A stretch of 51,908 bases of DNA, taken from the NCBI GenBank assembly GCA_017396845.1, contig JAFQKQ010000102.1, positions 1 to 51,908 of the forward strand, written 5' to 3'. This DNA is from Clostridia bacterium. GTDB lineage: Bacteria > Bacillota > Clostridia > Christensenellales > Aristaeellaceae. How positions within the stretch are numbered: the first letter of the stretch is position 1; each line of letters opens with the position of its first letter. This document shows, in pieces, positions 8,993 to 17,245 of the stretch. Made by a program: the position numbers and the translations under genes. The notes beneath the pieces are model-generated. The model worked only from the letters and a program-made list of their open reading frames with translations. It was not told the DNA's origin and did no database searches.

Positions 8993-9790
8993 ATGAAAAT
9001 CTTTATTTCATCAGATATGGAAGGCACCGCCGGTATCATGCACTGGGATGAAACCGAGAAGGGCAAGGAGTGCTATGCCTATTTTTCCAACCAGATGTCA
9101 AGAGAGGTAGCCGCTGCATGTCAGGGCGCGATCGAAGCGGGCGCGGAAGAGATATTGGTAAAGGATGCGCATGACAGCGCAAGAAATATCAACCCGCAGA
9201 TGCTCCCCAAAATCGTAAAAATCCTTCGCGGCTGGGCAAAGCATCCCTATTCCATGATGGCGGGCATTGATGAAACCTATGACGGCGTTATCTTTACCGG
9301 CTATCATTCCGCCGCCGAAATGAATACGAACCCGCTTTCCCATACCATGAACACCAAGAATAACTATGTGAAAATCAATGGCGAACTGTGCTCGGAGCTC
9401 ATGTTAAACAGCCTGACCGCCGCGTATCTTGGCATTCCTGTATACATGGTAACGGGCGACCGCGGACTTTGTGATTGGATGAAGGGCAAGTGCCCGGGAA
9501 CAACTGTGGTTCCGGTGAGCGAGGGCGTAGGCTCCGGCTCCATTTCCATTCATCCGGATCTTGCGGTTGATCGCATTAAAGAAGGCGCGAAAAAGGCTTT
9601 TGAGGCCGATAAAAAGGATTGTCTTTTCCCGCTGCCCGAGCATTTTACGGTTGAAATCAGCTTTAAGGATCATGCAAGGGCGACAAACGGAAAATGGTAT
9701 CCGGGATGCGTGCAGACCGGTGCGCGTACGGTTCAGTTTGAAGCGGACGATTACATGGATGTACTGAAGTTTATATACTGGGTGCTGTAA
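8993..9790 (+). CDS. M55 family D-aminopeptidase (DppA-like)
   Basis: A 265-residue zinc peptidase of family M55, which releases D-amino acids from small peptides, for example from the cell wall. The metal-binding start (ISSDMEGTAGI), VKDAHDSARN, FTGYHSAAEM and VTGDRGLCDW segments are all present. It is probably cytoplasmic, with no signal peptide. It is co-directional with rsfS and the histidine kinase, with short gaps, and no dipeptide ABC transporter genes accompany it. Recycling of peptidoglycan peptides is a reasonable inference. Confidence 0.92.
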   Translation: MKIFISSDMEGTAGIMHWDETEKGKECYAYFSNQMSREVAAACQGAIEAGAEEILVKDAHDSARNINPQMLPKIVKILRGWAKHPYSMMAGIDETYDGVIFTGYHSAAEMNTNPLSHTMNTKNNYVKINGELCSELMLNSLTAAYLGIPVYMVTGDRGLCDWMKGKCPGTTVVPVSEGVGSGSISIHPDLAVDRIKEGAKKAFEADKKDCLFPLPEHFTVEISFKDHARATNGKWYPGCVQTGARTVQFEADDYMDVLKFIYWVL

Positions 9791-9814
9791 GAGGGGATTT
9801 AGGAGGATAGAAAA

Positions 9815-10696
9815 ATGGCCGGATTTCAGAGCGATAAAATCAACATGAAAAAGCTGGCGATTATGACCATCCTCCTGAATTCTTGTCAGATGGCGTCTGC
9901 CTGCGTGATTATGCTTTTGGTGGTGCTGAATCCGGAGCTTTTGAATGTGCTTCCGATGCGGCTGGCGCTGGGCGCACTCACGCTGATTGTAATATGGGGC
10001 GCGAGCGTAGATATACGCGAAGCGCTTCACGCCAAACGAATTACCGAGCGAGCGGATATGATGGAGGATTCCATTGACAATCTGGAAACGCTCAATATCG
10101 AAATGCGCAAGCAGCGGCACGATTTTATGAATCATCTGCAGGTGGTGTATTCGCTTGCGGAAATGAAGGATACGGAAGAAACGCTGAAATACATTGAAAC
10201 GGTGTACGGCGACTTAAGAAGGGTAGGGCGGCTTTTAAAAACGTCGCTGCCCGCTGTAAATGCGCTCCTCGCCGCGAAGGAAAGCGATGCGGAGGAGGAA
10301 GGCATTGTGATGGAGATGGTTGTAAGATCATCGCTTGAGAATCTTTCGATACCTGCATGGGAAATGTGCCGGGTGCTTGGAAACATTATTGATAATTCGT
10401 TTGACGCGCTTAAGGAAGTAAAAGAAAAGCCCTGCGTAAAGGTGACGCTTTCAGAGGACGCCAAAGGTTTCTTTATTGAAATTCAAAATAACGGACCGAT
10501 GATCAGCGAGAATATCAGAAAAAGGATATTTGAAGAAAAGTTCTCCACCAAGGGCGAAGAGCGAGGAATGGGCCTTGCGATTGTGAAAGAAATCGTAACG
10601 AACGCAGGCGGAAATATAAACGTTGAATCGGGGCCGAAGCGAACGGCGTTTTCGGTGCGTCTTCCAAGGCTGGCAGGAAGCGGGGAGGAAATGTAG
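9815..10696 (+). CDS. Sensor histidine kinase, Spo0B-like, orphan
   Basis: A 293-residue membrane kinase with two N-terminal membrane segments (about 12-35 and 43-60) and no real extracellular loop. A Spo0B-type dimerisation helix follows, with phospho-accepting His102 in QRHDFMNHLQVV, then a GHKL ATPase domain (N box NIIDNSFDALKE, G box MGLAIVKEIV). The RHDxxNH pattern is that of the DcuS/CitA/AgrC-like kinases. No response regulator is adjacent. The next gene starts 2 bases after the TAG stop and encodes an exported protein, which may be a partner. Confidence 0.9.
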   Translation: MAGFQSDKINMKKLAIMTILLNSCQMASACVIMLLVVLNPELLNVLPMRLALGALTLIVIWGASVDIREALHAKRITERADMMEDSIDNLETLNIEMRKQRHDFMNHLQVVYSLAEMKDTEETLKYIETVYGDLRRVGRLLKTSLPAVNALLAAKESDAEEEGIVMEMVVRSSLENLSIPAWEMCRVLGNIIDNSFDALKEVKEKPCVKVTLSEDAKGFFIEIQNNGPMISENIRKRIFEEKFSTKGEERGMGLAIVKEIVTNAGGNINVESGPKRTAFSVRLPRLAGSGEEM

Positions 10697-10698
10697 AC

Positions 10699-11391
10699 AT
10701 GCGGAAAATAGCGGCAATTGTTCTGGCGGTGAGCATTTTTGCGTGCGGCTGTCTGACGCTTGCCGAGCGTCAGCAGCCGGATATCGTCGGCAGAAATGCG
10801 TACGGCGACGGAAACGTGTTCGGCGATTTTCGCTTCTCGGCAGAAGACGCGTTGGCGGCGTTTAATACAGGCTTGAGTCAGATGTGGGATTATTCCAATC
10901 TGATCGGAACCAAGAGCCATGCATGGTCAAGCGACGGTCAGATCACCACTGTGATTCTGTACGGTGAAAAGGGCGATGCGGTTTTGACGCTAACGGAAAA
11001 CCCTTTTGAAGGCGAAGAGGGAGAAAAGACGGGGCTTCCCAGAAACAGAGAGCTGATCAAGTTTACTTCTCTTGAATCGATTCAGTGGCGCGTAAAAGGG
11101 CTTATGAAGAATCCTCCGAGGAGCATTGATATCGGCGCGTCGCTTGAACAGGTGTTATCGGCATTTGACATTCAAGAGATTCATGAAAACGGTGAAATGT
11201 TTACGCCGGTATATGTGTACGATCAAAAGAGTATGGAATTATCCGGAAGAATCAATATTGAAAATAACGGCGACGTCACGGTTTCCTTAAGCGCATACGG
11301 TCAGGATGAAGAAAATTATACCGTAGGATACGAGCTTATATACCGCTTAAAGGATGATAAGGTGACGAGAATAACGCTGAGCCGCCGGTAA
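10699..11391 (+). CDS. Unknown exported protein behind the histidine kinase
   Basis: Function is not recognised. The 230 residues begin with a signal peptide (MRKIAAIVLAVSIFACGCLTLAE). The ACGC stretch could be a poor lipobox, so it may be a lipoprotein. The rest is soluble, acidic and beta-rich, ending in VGYELIYRLKDDKVTRITLS. The start lies 2 bases after the kinase stop, so the two are almost surely co-expressed. It may help the kinase sense an outside signal; that is inference from position only. A strong terminator follows. Confidence 0.75.
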   Translation: MRKIAAIVLAVSIFACGCLTLAERQQPDIVGRNAYGDGNVFGDFRFSAEDALAAFNTGLSQMWDYSNLIGTKSHAWSSDGQITTVILYGEKGDAVLTLTENPFEGEEGEKTGLPRNRELIKFTSLESIQWRVKGLMKNPPRSIDIGASLEQVLSAFDIQEIHENGEMFTPVYVYDQKSMELSGRINIENNGDVTVSLSAYGQDEENYTVGYELIYRLKDDKVTRITLSRR

Positions 11392-11401
11392 ACAAACGCA
11401 G

Positions 11402-11447
11402 AAAAAGAAGAAGCGATACCGCACGAAACGGATCGCTTCTTCTTTTT
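11402..11447. terminator. Bidirectional terminator after the kinase operon
   Basis: Perfect 16-base arms (11402-11417 and 11432-11447) have an A-run on the left and a T-run on the right, so the hairpin can stop transcription from both sides. It serves the exported-protein gene and the convergent glycosyltransferase gene. Confidence 0.92.
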
Positions 11448-11459
11448 GGGTTTTTGATA

Positions 11460-12788
11460 TCAAAGGAATATATGCTCGACAGTGTACATCCATACGGCGT
11501 ACAGGTAGAAGGCCAAATAGAGGATAAATGTGATAATCCGGGCATATTTGTTTCTCATGGCGTTTGCAAGCATCGGGAAAATCGGGTACATCGTCAGAAG
11601 ATATCTTGAACCGCTTAAAAGCATAGTGGGCGATATCACGACGAAGAAGTATACCACAGAATAAGCGATGTCGCCTGGGCGAAGCTTTCTCGCGTTAAAC
11701 GCCATAAGAATAAGTGTCAAAAGAAGACACGCTGTTTGCGGGATCCATATGCCGTACTGATACCAGTCTACGTTCGGATAGAACAGGTATTTGATGGTAT
11801 AGGAGGCGGTATTGTAAATCGATCCCATGGTCTGATGCCAATGCTCTTTCTGGTGCACAAGAAAGGTGAAGGGATCGCCGGTAATGATCTGATTTACTGC
11901 AAGGTATCCGATCAATCCCGCCAACACAAACAGGCACTTTGCAAATGATACAGCGGTACAGCGAATGCCCGTCAGGATTTTTTCCTGTTTATCTGCAATG
12001 GAACGAATGGAGCGGCGGCGGCTTCTCAGCATTTCATAGAAAATCGGCACGGCGCAGATGACGCCGGGCATGCGCGTAAAGGAGGACAGCGCGCCTAAGA
12101 TCAGCGCGATGGTAAACTCGTGCTTTCTTGCAAAATACACACTTGAAATCGTGAGCAGGAAAAACAGCGATTCCGTATAGGGAATGGAGAAGAACATACC
12201 GCAGGGGGAGAACATGAAAATCCAGACCGTCCACTTGGCAGTAGAAACGCCGTAGGTGTATTCCACAAAGCGGAAAAGCATGAAGCCGGAGAGAATCAGG
12301 AATAAATTGGATAAAAAATACGCAGAGAATGCCGTATTTCCGGTAACATAAGAGAACAGGCGAACAAGGAAGGGATACAGCGGATAGAATACGATATGAT
12401 AGCGGGCGTCGCCTTCTGTGACATAGCCGTTTTCGGCAATTCCCAAATAATGCGGCGCGTCCCACTGCTTCCATATAAACGACTGCCGATTCAGGTAGCC
12501 GGAAATATTGTCGTTGAGAGCATAGCCCAAAAGCCCGATCAGCCAGATCAATGCGCGGGATAGTATGAAGGCGATGATGACGGTTTTCAGGATGTTCGCA
12601 ATTGAGGTCTCGTTTTTATAGGGCGCAAGAGAGCGGCGGTAGAGAAGCGTGCGAAGGAATGGTTTTTCGGGGCGCATGCCAAAACCCGTTAGAAAATATC
12701 TCGGCAGCGCTATCAGAAGGCAGAAAACAAACAGCCCCACAATGATAATGGGGTAAACCGCTATGATGCTGTTTATCAGCGCGTTCAA
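11460..12788 (-). CDS. PIG-V-like membrane mannosyltransferase (GT-C type)
   Basis: A 442-residue integral membrane protein with about ten membrane segments, resembling the bacterial side of the PIG-V mannosyltransferase family. The first large outside loop carries WKQWDAPHYLGIAENGY, whose WDA(P/G)HY pattern is typical of these lipid-phosphate-sugar-using enzymes; the Asp is the probable catalytic residue. The start is TTG, 7 bases after AGAGGTG, overlapping the previous stop (TTGA). It is the last gene of the cdaA operon. The sugar acceptor is unknown, perhaps a surface glycan or protein. Confidence 0.8.
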   Translation of the reverse strand: MNALINSIIAVYPIIIVGLFVFCLLIALPRYFLTGFGMRPEKPFLRTLLYRRSLAPYKNETSIANILKTVIIAFILSRALIWLIGLLGYALNDNISGYLNRQSFIWKQWDAPHYLGIAENGYVTEGDARYHIVFYPLYPFLVRLFSYVTGNTAFSAYFLSNLFLILSGFMLFRFVEYTYGVSTAKWTVWIFMFSPCGMFFSIPYTESLFFLLTISSVYFARKHEFTIALILGALSSFTRMPGVICAVPIFYEMLRSRRRSIRSIADKQEKILTGIRCTAVSFAKCLFVLAGLIGYLAVNQIITGDPFTFLVHQKEHWHQTMGSIYNTASYTIKYLFYPNVDWYQYGIWIPQTACLLLTLILMAFNARKLRPGDIAYSVVYFFVVISPTMLLSGSRYLLTMYPIFPMLANAMRNKYARIITFILYLAFYLYAVWMYTVEHIFL

Positions 12789-13297
12789 TTTCCTGCACCT
12801 CTTTTGCGTCTGGGAACGTCGTTTTCGGATTCTTCCACTTCAAACAACGATGCTGTTTTGGGCTTTTTGGCGCGTTTTACATTCATAAGGTCGTCATCCA
12901 TAAAAAGATCGCCGTCATCGGACGCCGCTGTCTTTTTGATGCGCTCGGGGATCCGCGTGGAAGGCCTTTTTTTATTGGAATGAGGCGCTCTGCGGCTGGG
13001 TTTCAGATCAAACACATCTTCTATGGGCTTATCATCGAAAATCGCGTCGTCTACTACCATGCGCTTTTTGCGGAACCACCACCAGAAGGGACGCCACCTG
13101 AAAAGGTATACGACCGTATCAATTACAATGCCCGCCGCCAGAAATACGATCAATAGACTCAGCCAGTTATCGGAAAGCCACCTGAGCATGGAACCGCCGC
13201 CTCCGCCGCTGAAGAGCGACCATACGCCGCTCATCAGGGACTGAAGCCAGCCTAAAACCAGCTGCAATGCATGTTCTGCAAAACTATTCTGCCCCAT
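12785..13297 (-). CDS. Unknown single-span membrane protein in the cdaA operon
   Basis: The 170 residues match no family I know. A short N-terminal helix is followed by a run of five glycines, one membrane segment (about 46-66), a tryptophan-rich juxtamembrane patch (RWRPFWWWFRKKR) and a long, charged, probably disordered cytoplasmic tail. The start at 13297 is chosen because GGAGG lies 6 bases ahead; the longer frame (13357) lacks this. It overlaps the end of cdaR by 14 bases and the glycosyltransferase start by 4, so all are translationally coupled. Confidence 0.7.
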   Translation of the reverse strand: MGQNSFAEHALQLVLGWLQSLMSGVWSLFSGGGGGSMLRWLSDNWLSLLIVFLAAGIVIDTVVYLFRWRPFWWWFRKKRMVVDDAIFDDKPIEDVFDLKPSRRAPHSNKKRPSTRIPERIKKTAASDDGDLFMDDDLMNVKRAKKPKTASLFEVEESENDVPRRKRGAGN

Positions 13298-14609
13298 TGA
13301 TAACCTCCGTAGCCGTATCGTCGCCGTCCGCGATTTCAGTAATGACAACTTTTGCAAGGGACGGCGATAATGAGGCGTATGAAAAGTGCGGATTGTTCCC
13401 GATTACGATGGGAAGTTCGTATGTTCCGGCCGTAAGGCCTGTAAGATCTACGTATGCATAGATATCGTTTGCGGTCAGGCTCGCAATCTGAGAGCGCGCG
13501 CCGGTAACCTGTACGGAAAATGCATTCGGCGAAATCGAAGCGGAATAGCCGTCGGAAAGGGATATGCCGTGAAGCGGAATATTGTTAATTGCGTTTGTAT
13601 CCTTTTCTTCCGCGATGGATACGGTCATGTATACCTGTCTGGTGGACACGTATTTCAGCTCGGAAAGCCTTGAAAGCGCGAGGCGCTTCGTAAAGGTCTT
13701 CTCGGATTCGGGCATGTTTTCGGGAAGTTCAATTGGAAGACTTTCAAGTTCGTCCAAAAGCGTCTGATCCGCTGCTACAGTAATCGTGGAGGGCTGGAAG
13801 GAGATGCTTTCAATCGTATATCCTTCGCGCACATTGAGTTCGGATGTGTCAACAAATATGCCGAGCTCCTTGGTGGGGTAGATGTCTACGCTCGCGGAAC
13901 AGGTACTGGAGGAGCGGCTGAGAAGGCGGGTATTGAGCGCCTGCCCTTCGGAATCCAGTATGGTCAGAAGAGACGCGCGGCGGAAGGAGCTCGTCTGATT
14001 CGTTATGTCGATATGGGAAGTAACGTTTGCCGCTTTATGCACGAGAGAAGCGGGACCGGAAATGGTAATCTGTTGAGGGTTCATGCTGTCGTGGTCTATA
14101 GAATACCAAAGCCCGTCCTTCTGGATGCCTGTGAGCACTGCGTCAATCGGCACTTCGCGGGAATCGTAGTTATCGATCTGCACGGAGATGGTTTCGGGGT
14201 AAATATGCGTAACTTCGCCGTATACGGATACGGCAGAAAGCGACAACTCATGAACGCCTGCGCTGCGAACGTTTGAAAGATCCAAAATAATGCCGACGTT
14301 GGAGCTTGCAACCTTGGAGAACTGATTCTGCGAAACTTCCACCTCGGCGGAAATCTTGTTGATATAATCCGTATACACATCCGTTGCCAGCGCAAGACCC
14401 TGAGAATTCAGGGAAGAAGCGCCGCTTACGGAAACACTCAGCCCTTCCACATATTTTGTTCGGGTAAGAGAGGGCGTGGAATCTACGATGTAGGTCCAAA
14501 TTATCAAGGCGGATAAAAGGCTTACCAGCTTAAGGAGCAGGTTCTTCGAAAAAAAGTTTTTAAGTACCAGAAGAAATGCACGGAAATTGATCTTTGGCAA
14601 ATGCTTCAT
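13284..14609 (-). CDS. cdaR: CdaR, YbbR-domain regulator of the diadenylate cyclase
   Basis: A 441-residue protein with one N-terminal membrane segment (about residues 18-38) and an extracellular part of four YbbR-like repeats. CdaR binds CdaA and alters c-di-AMP synthesis. The start at 14609 is preferred over the ATG at 14615 because GGAGG sits 8 bases before it, overlapping the end of cdaA. The classical third partner, glmM, is not next in this operon. The last 14 bases overlap the next gene. Confidence 0.92.
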   Translation of the reverse strand: MKHLPKINFRAFLLVLKNFFSKNLLLKLVSLLSALIIWTYIVDSTPSLTRTKYVEGLSVSVSGASSLNSQGLALATDVYTDYINKISAEVEVSQNQFSKVASSNVGIILDLSNVRSAGVHELSLSAVSVYGEVTHIYPETISVQIDNYDSREVPIDAVLTGIQKDGLWYSIDHDSMNPQQITISGPASLVHKAANVTSHIDITNQTSSFRRASLLTILDSEGQALNTRLLSRSSSTCSASVDIYPTKELGIFVDTSELNVREGYTIESISFQPSTITVAADQTLLDELESLPIELPENMPESEKTFTKRLALSRLSELKYVSTRQVYMTVSIAEEKDTNAINNIPLHGISLSDGYSASISPNAFSVQVTGARSQIASLTANDIYAYVDLTGLTAGTYELPIVIGNNPHFSYASLSPSLAKVVITEIADGDDTATEVINGAE

Positions 14610-14621
14610 GTGCATATCCTC

Positions 14622-15530
14622 CTATTCCTTTTCGGGCGCGCCCGAAGAGATTCGATCGTTTGCGTTGACGGCGGTTTTGGCTTTTCGGCGGTATACAATT
14701 TTGGAAAGCTTTGAGGGGGAAGCATTATCCTGCGCGAAAAGCTCCGTAAGCTGCTGGGTAAGCACTTTTGCATCAAGATATCTTGTAAGCTTTCCGGCTT
14801 TGGCCATAGATATAACGCCGGTTTCTTCCGATACAATCAGTGCGACGGCGTCCGTTGTTTCGCTGATGCCGATGGCGGCGCGGTGACGCGTGCCGAGCTC
14901 TCTGCTGATGGTGGGATCGTCAGAGAGCGGAAGAATGCAGGCGGAAGCCAGTATGCGGCGATTACGGATGATGGTCGCGCCGTCGTGAAGGGGTGTATTG
15001 GGTTCAAATATGTTTTCAATAAGGGGAGCGGTGATTTCTGCGTCGATGCGCGTACCGGTATCGGAAAACTCTCTGAGCCCCGTTTTTCTTTCAATTACGA
15101 TCAGAGCGCCGATGCGCTTTCTTGACATGTTGCTCATAGACTGAACCAGTCCCGCAACGCATTCGTCGGAGGATTTTGTTTCTTTATTGGAGTTGGGCGC
15201 AATCAGAGAGGAGCGGCCCAACTGCTCGAGCGCCCTTCTCAGCTCCGGCTGGAAAACAACGACCAATACAATAACGCCGGTATTGATAAACTGCTGAAGC
15301 GCCCAGTTGACAACGTTTAATTCGAGCGCTTTGCTCAGCCAGAAGAATACAAGAAATACGCCGATGCCCTTAAAAACGCTGCTGGCTCGGGTTCTGAGAA
15401 GTACGCGGATAATATGATAAATAATAATAGCGATGATGGCGATATCCAAATAATTCCGCCAATCGGGCTGCTGGAAAAGGTTGGTAAACAGAGTGGACAA
15501 GCTCGTCCATAAAGAATTAAGATATGTCAA
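14622..15530 (-). CDS. cdaA: Diadenylate cyclase CdaA
   Basis: This 302-residue membrane enzyme makes c-di-AMP from two ATP. It has three N-terminal membrane segments and a DAC domain with the active-site DGA (TPLHDGATI, about residue 181) and RHR (GTRHRAAIG, about 213). A TTG start at 15530 is preferred: GGGGAGG lies 7 bases ahead, whereas the ATG at 15551 is nearly on top of a TATAAT box (15570-15565, minus strand). c-di-AMP controls potassium and osmolyte uptake and wall stress in Firmicutes. The stop codon is TAG. This is the first gene of a four-gene operon. Confidence 0.95.
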   Translation of the reverse strand: MTYLNSLWTSLSTLFTNLFQQPDWRNYLDIAIIAIIIYHIIRVLLRTRASSVFKGIGVFLVFFWLSKALELNVVNWALQQFINTGVIVLVVVFQPELRRALEQLGRSSLIAPNSNKETKSSDECVAGLVQSMSNMSRKRIGALIVIERKTGLREFSDTGTRIDAEITAPLIENIFEPNTPLHDGATIIRNRRILASACILPLSDDPTISRELGTRHRAAIGISETTDAVALIVSEETGVISMAKAGKLTRYLDAKVLTQQLTELFAQDNASPSKLSKIVYRRKAKTAVNANDRISSGAPEKE

Positions 15531-15632
15531 GCGGACACCTCCCCAAACCATGCTTCACCCTTATATTATAATGCAAAGCTGGGTTAAATGGAATCCGTTT
15601 TTTTGAATTTTGTTACTATTTCCTGTGTGAAT

Positions 15633-16178
15633 TTATGGCAAAGGCGTTTGTCGCGAAAGGGGAATGATATCGCCGTCATCCGTAAACCGATCGGAGAGAA
15701 TCTTGGAAAAATATGCAAGGTATCCGGTCAGCGCTGCTTCGTCCTGTTTTGCGTCTCTGCCGGAAGCATAGTTCCTTTCAAGGGAAGTGCACGTGCTTTG
15801 CACCTTTTTGATTATGCTTTGGTCGATCGGCGAATATTCTTTACCAAATGCGTCATAGCATACCTGATTTAGTTCGATTACCATATATAAATAAGGTTTT
15901 ATTTCGGGGTACAATGTAAATTGAATGTCCGCACCCGCATATGTCATCCGCCTCCCGAGTCCCGCGCAAACGCGAATATGCTCTCTTAAGGGCTTTGCGA
16001 GGGCTAAGCGGGTATTTACGCTGTGATTGCGGGCGTTTTCGAATGAAACGAGGGATATGGTTAAGAAAACGGACACAAGAAGCGTGATCAGGATCGGAAA
16101 CACGAGATGAAGAGAGGAAAATACGTATTTTTTTGAAGCGCCTAATCGTATTTTTTCAAAAGAAACTGCCGTATTCAT
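15633..16178 (-). CDS. Unknown membrane-anchored protein with a start codon inside a hairpin
   Basis: No family was recognised for this 181-residue protein. One hydrophobic segment (about residues 20-46) acts as a signal anchor, followed by a soluble domain with three cysteines. The start at 16178 has AAGGAG 8 bases ahead. The GTG at 16187 overlaps the SD and is less likely. The ribosome site and the first codons lie inside a very large inverted repeat (16163-16228). The gene sits between the UlaG-like gene and cdaA, all on the minus strand. Confidence 0.65.
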   Translation of the reverse strand: MNTAVSFEKIRLGASKKYVFSSLHLVFPILITLLVSVFLTISLVSFENARNHSVNTRLALAKPLREHIRVCAGLGRRMTYAGADIQFTLYPEIKPYLYMVIELNQVCYDAFGKEYSPIDQSIIKKVQSTCTSLERNYASGRDAKQDEAALTGYLAYFSKILSDRFTDDGDIIPLSRQTPLP

Positions 16179-16228
16179 ATCTGTCACTCCTTATATGGAT
16201 ATATGTGACAGTATATGTACGGCAGTTT
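16163..16228 (-). terminator. Large hairpin at the end of the birA operon and start of the next gene
   Basis: On the minus strand, outer arms AAACTGCCGTA and TACGGCAGTTT (16228-16218 and 16173-16163) and inner arms CTGTCAC and GTGACAG (16211-16205 and 16187-16181) pair across a 17-base loop. The outer 3' arm runs into TTTCTTTT. It lies 29 bases after the UlaG-like stop, so it looks like that operon's terminator. Yet the SD lies at its tip and the ATG (16178-16176) in its 3' arm. Confidence 0.7.
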
Positions 16229-16256
16229 GTATTTATTCCAAAGGGAAAGAAATTTG

Positions 16257-16877
16257 TCATTCGAAGGGTAGCACCAGCACCTGCGGAAGACCTTCAGGAT
16301 GTACTTCGCGCTCTTTGGAATACGCTGCATTTGTCAGGCGTACGAATTCTTTTTCGTCCGTGATCGGAAAACGAAGCTTATCTGTCAAAAAATGCATGGG
16401 TATTACGGTCTTTGCATTTGCTTTTTCGATAAGCGATACGGCTTCCCCGGTATCGATGGTGTATGTTCCGCCGATCGGTATAAGAAGAATGTCGGCATCT
16501 TTGATAAATGCCAGCTGCTTGTCATCCGGCATATGTCCAAGGTCGCCCAGATGTACGACGCTTTTTCCGTCCGTCGTAATCTTTACGATCAGATTCCTTC
16601 CGCGCTTTTTGCCTTCACATTCGTCATGGAAGGAATCGATTGCCGAAATCTGTACATCGCCGAAATCATATGTACCGGCCTGATCGGCAATCACCTTTTT
16701 TCCGGTAAGGGAAGAGGTGTAATTGTGATCGTGATGGGAGTGGCTGATGGTTACGATGTCCGCGTTGTCCTTGGGAAGATCGTAGCCGACCTCGGGATCA
16801 AAGGGGTCGGTTACAATGACTGTGCCGCTTTCGGATGTGATGGTAAAACAGGCGTGTCCGTTCCAACGAATTTTCAT
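16257..16877 (-). CDS. MBL-fold metal-dependent hydrolase (UlaG-like)
   Basis: A 206-residue metallo-beta-lactamase fold protein of the short UlaG/YtkL type. The metal-binding HSHHDHN motif, the DSFHDE region, VVHLGDLGH and the late IPMHF are all visible. Family members hydrolyse lactones or phosphoesters, and the substrate here is not known. It overlaps the preceding 123-residue gene by ATGA and ends the birA-nnr operon. It is predicted to be cytoplasmic. Confidence 0.88.
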   Translation of the reverse strand: MKIRWNGHACFTITSESGTVIVTDPFDPEVGYDLPKDNADIVTISHSHHDHNYTSSLTGKKVIADQAGTYDFGDVQISAIDSFHDECEGKKRGRNLIVKITTDGKSVVHLGDLGHMPDDKQLAFIKDADILLIPIGGTYTIDTGEAVSLIEKANAKTVIPMHFLTDKLRFPITDEKEFVRLTNAAYSKEREVHPEGLPQVLVLPFE

Positions 16878-17245
16878 GGAAGCATACTCCTTTCGATGCA
16901 GTTTAAAAAATCAATCTCTTCCTGATTTCTTTGTCTCATGGCGATGGCGAGACGGGTTCGTATTTCACGCTTTTTTGTATCGGGATCGCCTTTGAGAATA
17001 ATGAGGCAGGCGTCCCTCAAAGCTGCGGGTGCGGAGGAGAATTTCGGCGTAAGGCGTGAAAGTCCGTTTTCTGTGGAAACGATAAAATGCTCTTCCAATA
17101 AAGGAAGCACCGACTGAAAGCGAGACGGGTTTCGTCTCGGCGCGTCGGTTACAAAAAGCGCGTCCGAACGGTCGATTCTTAGAAACGCGCTTTCATCCTT
17201 TATTAGAGAAAGCGCCAAAGCGCGGTAGTCATTCAGGGTATGCAT
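16874..17245 (-). CDS. Unknown 123-residue cytoplasmic protein
   Basis: Not recognised. It is a small, soluble, mostly helical and basic protein without membrane segments. The N-terminal half contains SDALFVTDAPRR; the C-terminal half (RTRLAIAMRQRNQEEIDFLNCIE) is probably a helical pair. It overlaps the nnr stop by 17 bases and the UlaG-like start by 4 bases, so it is firmly embedded in the operon. An AGAGG site lies 9 bases before the ATG. No function is proposed. Confidence 0.7.
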   Translation of the reverse strand: MHTLNDYRALALSLIKDESAFLRIDRSDALFVTDAPRRNPSRFQSVLPLLEEHFIVSTENGLSRLTPKFSSAPAALRDACLIILKGDPDTKKREIRTRLAIAMRQRNQEEIDFLNCIERSMLP

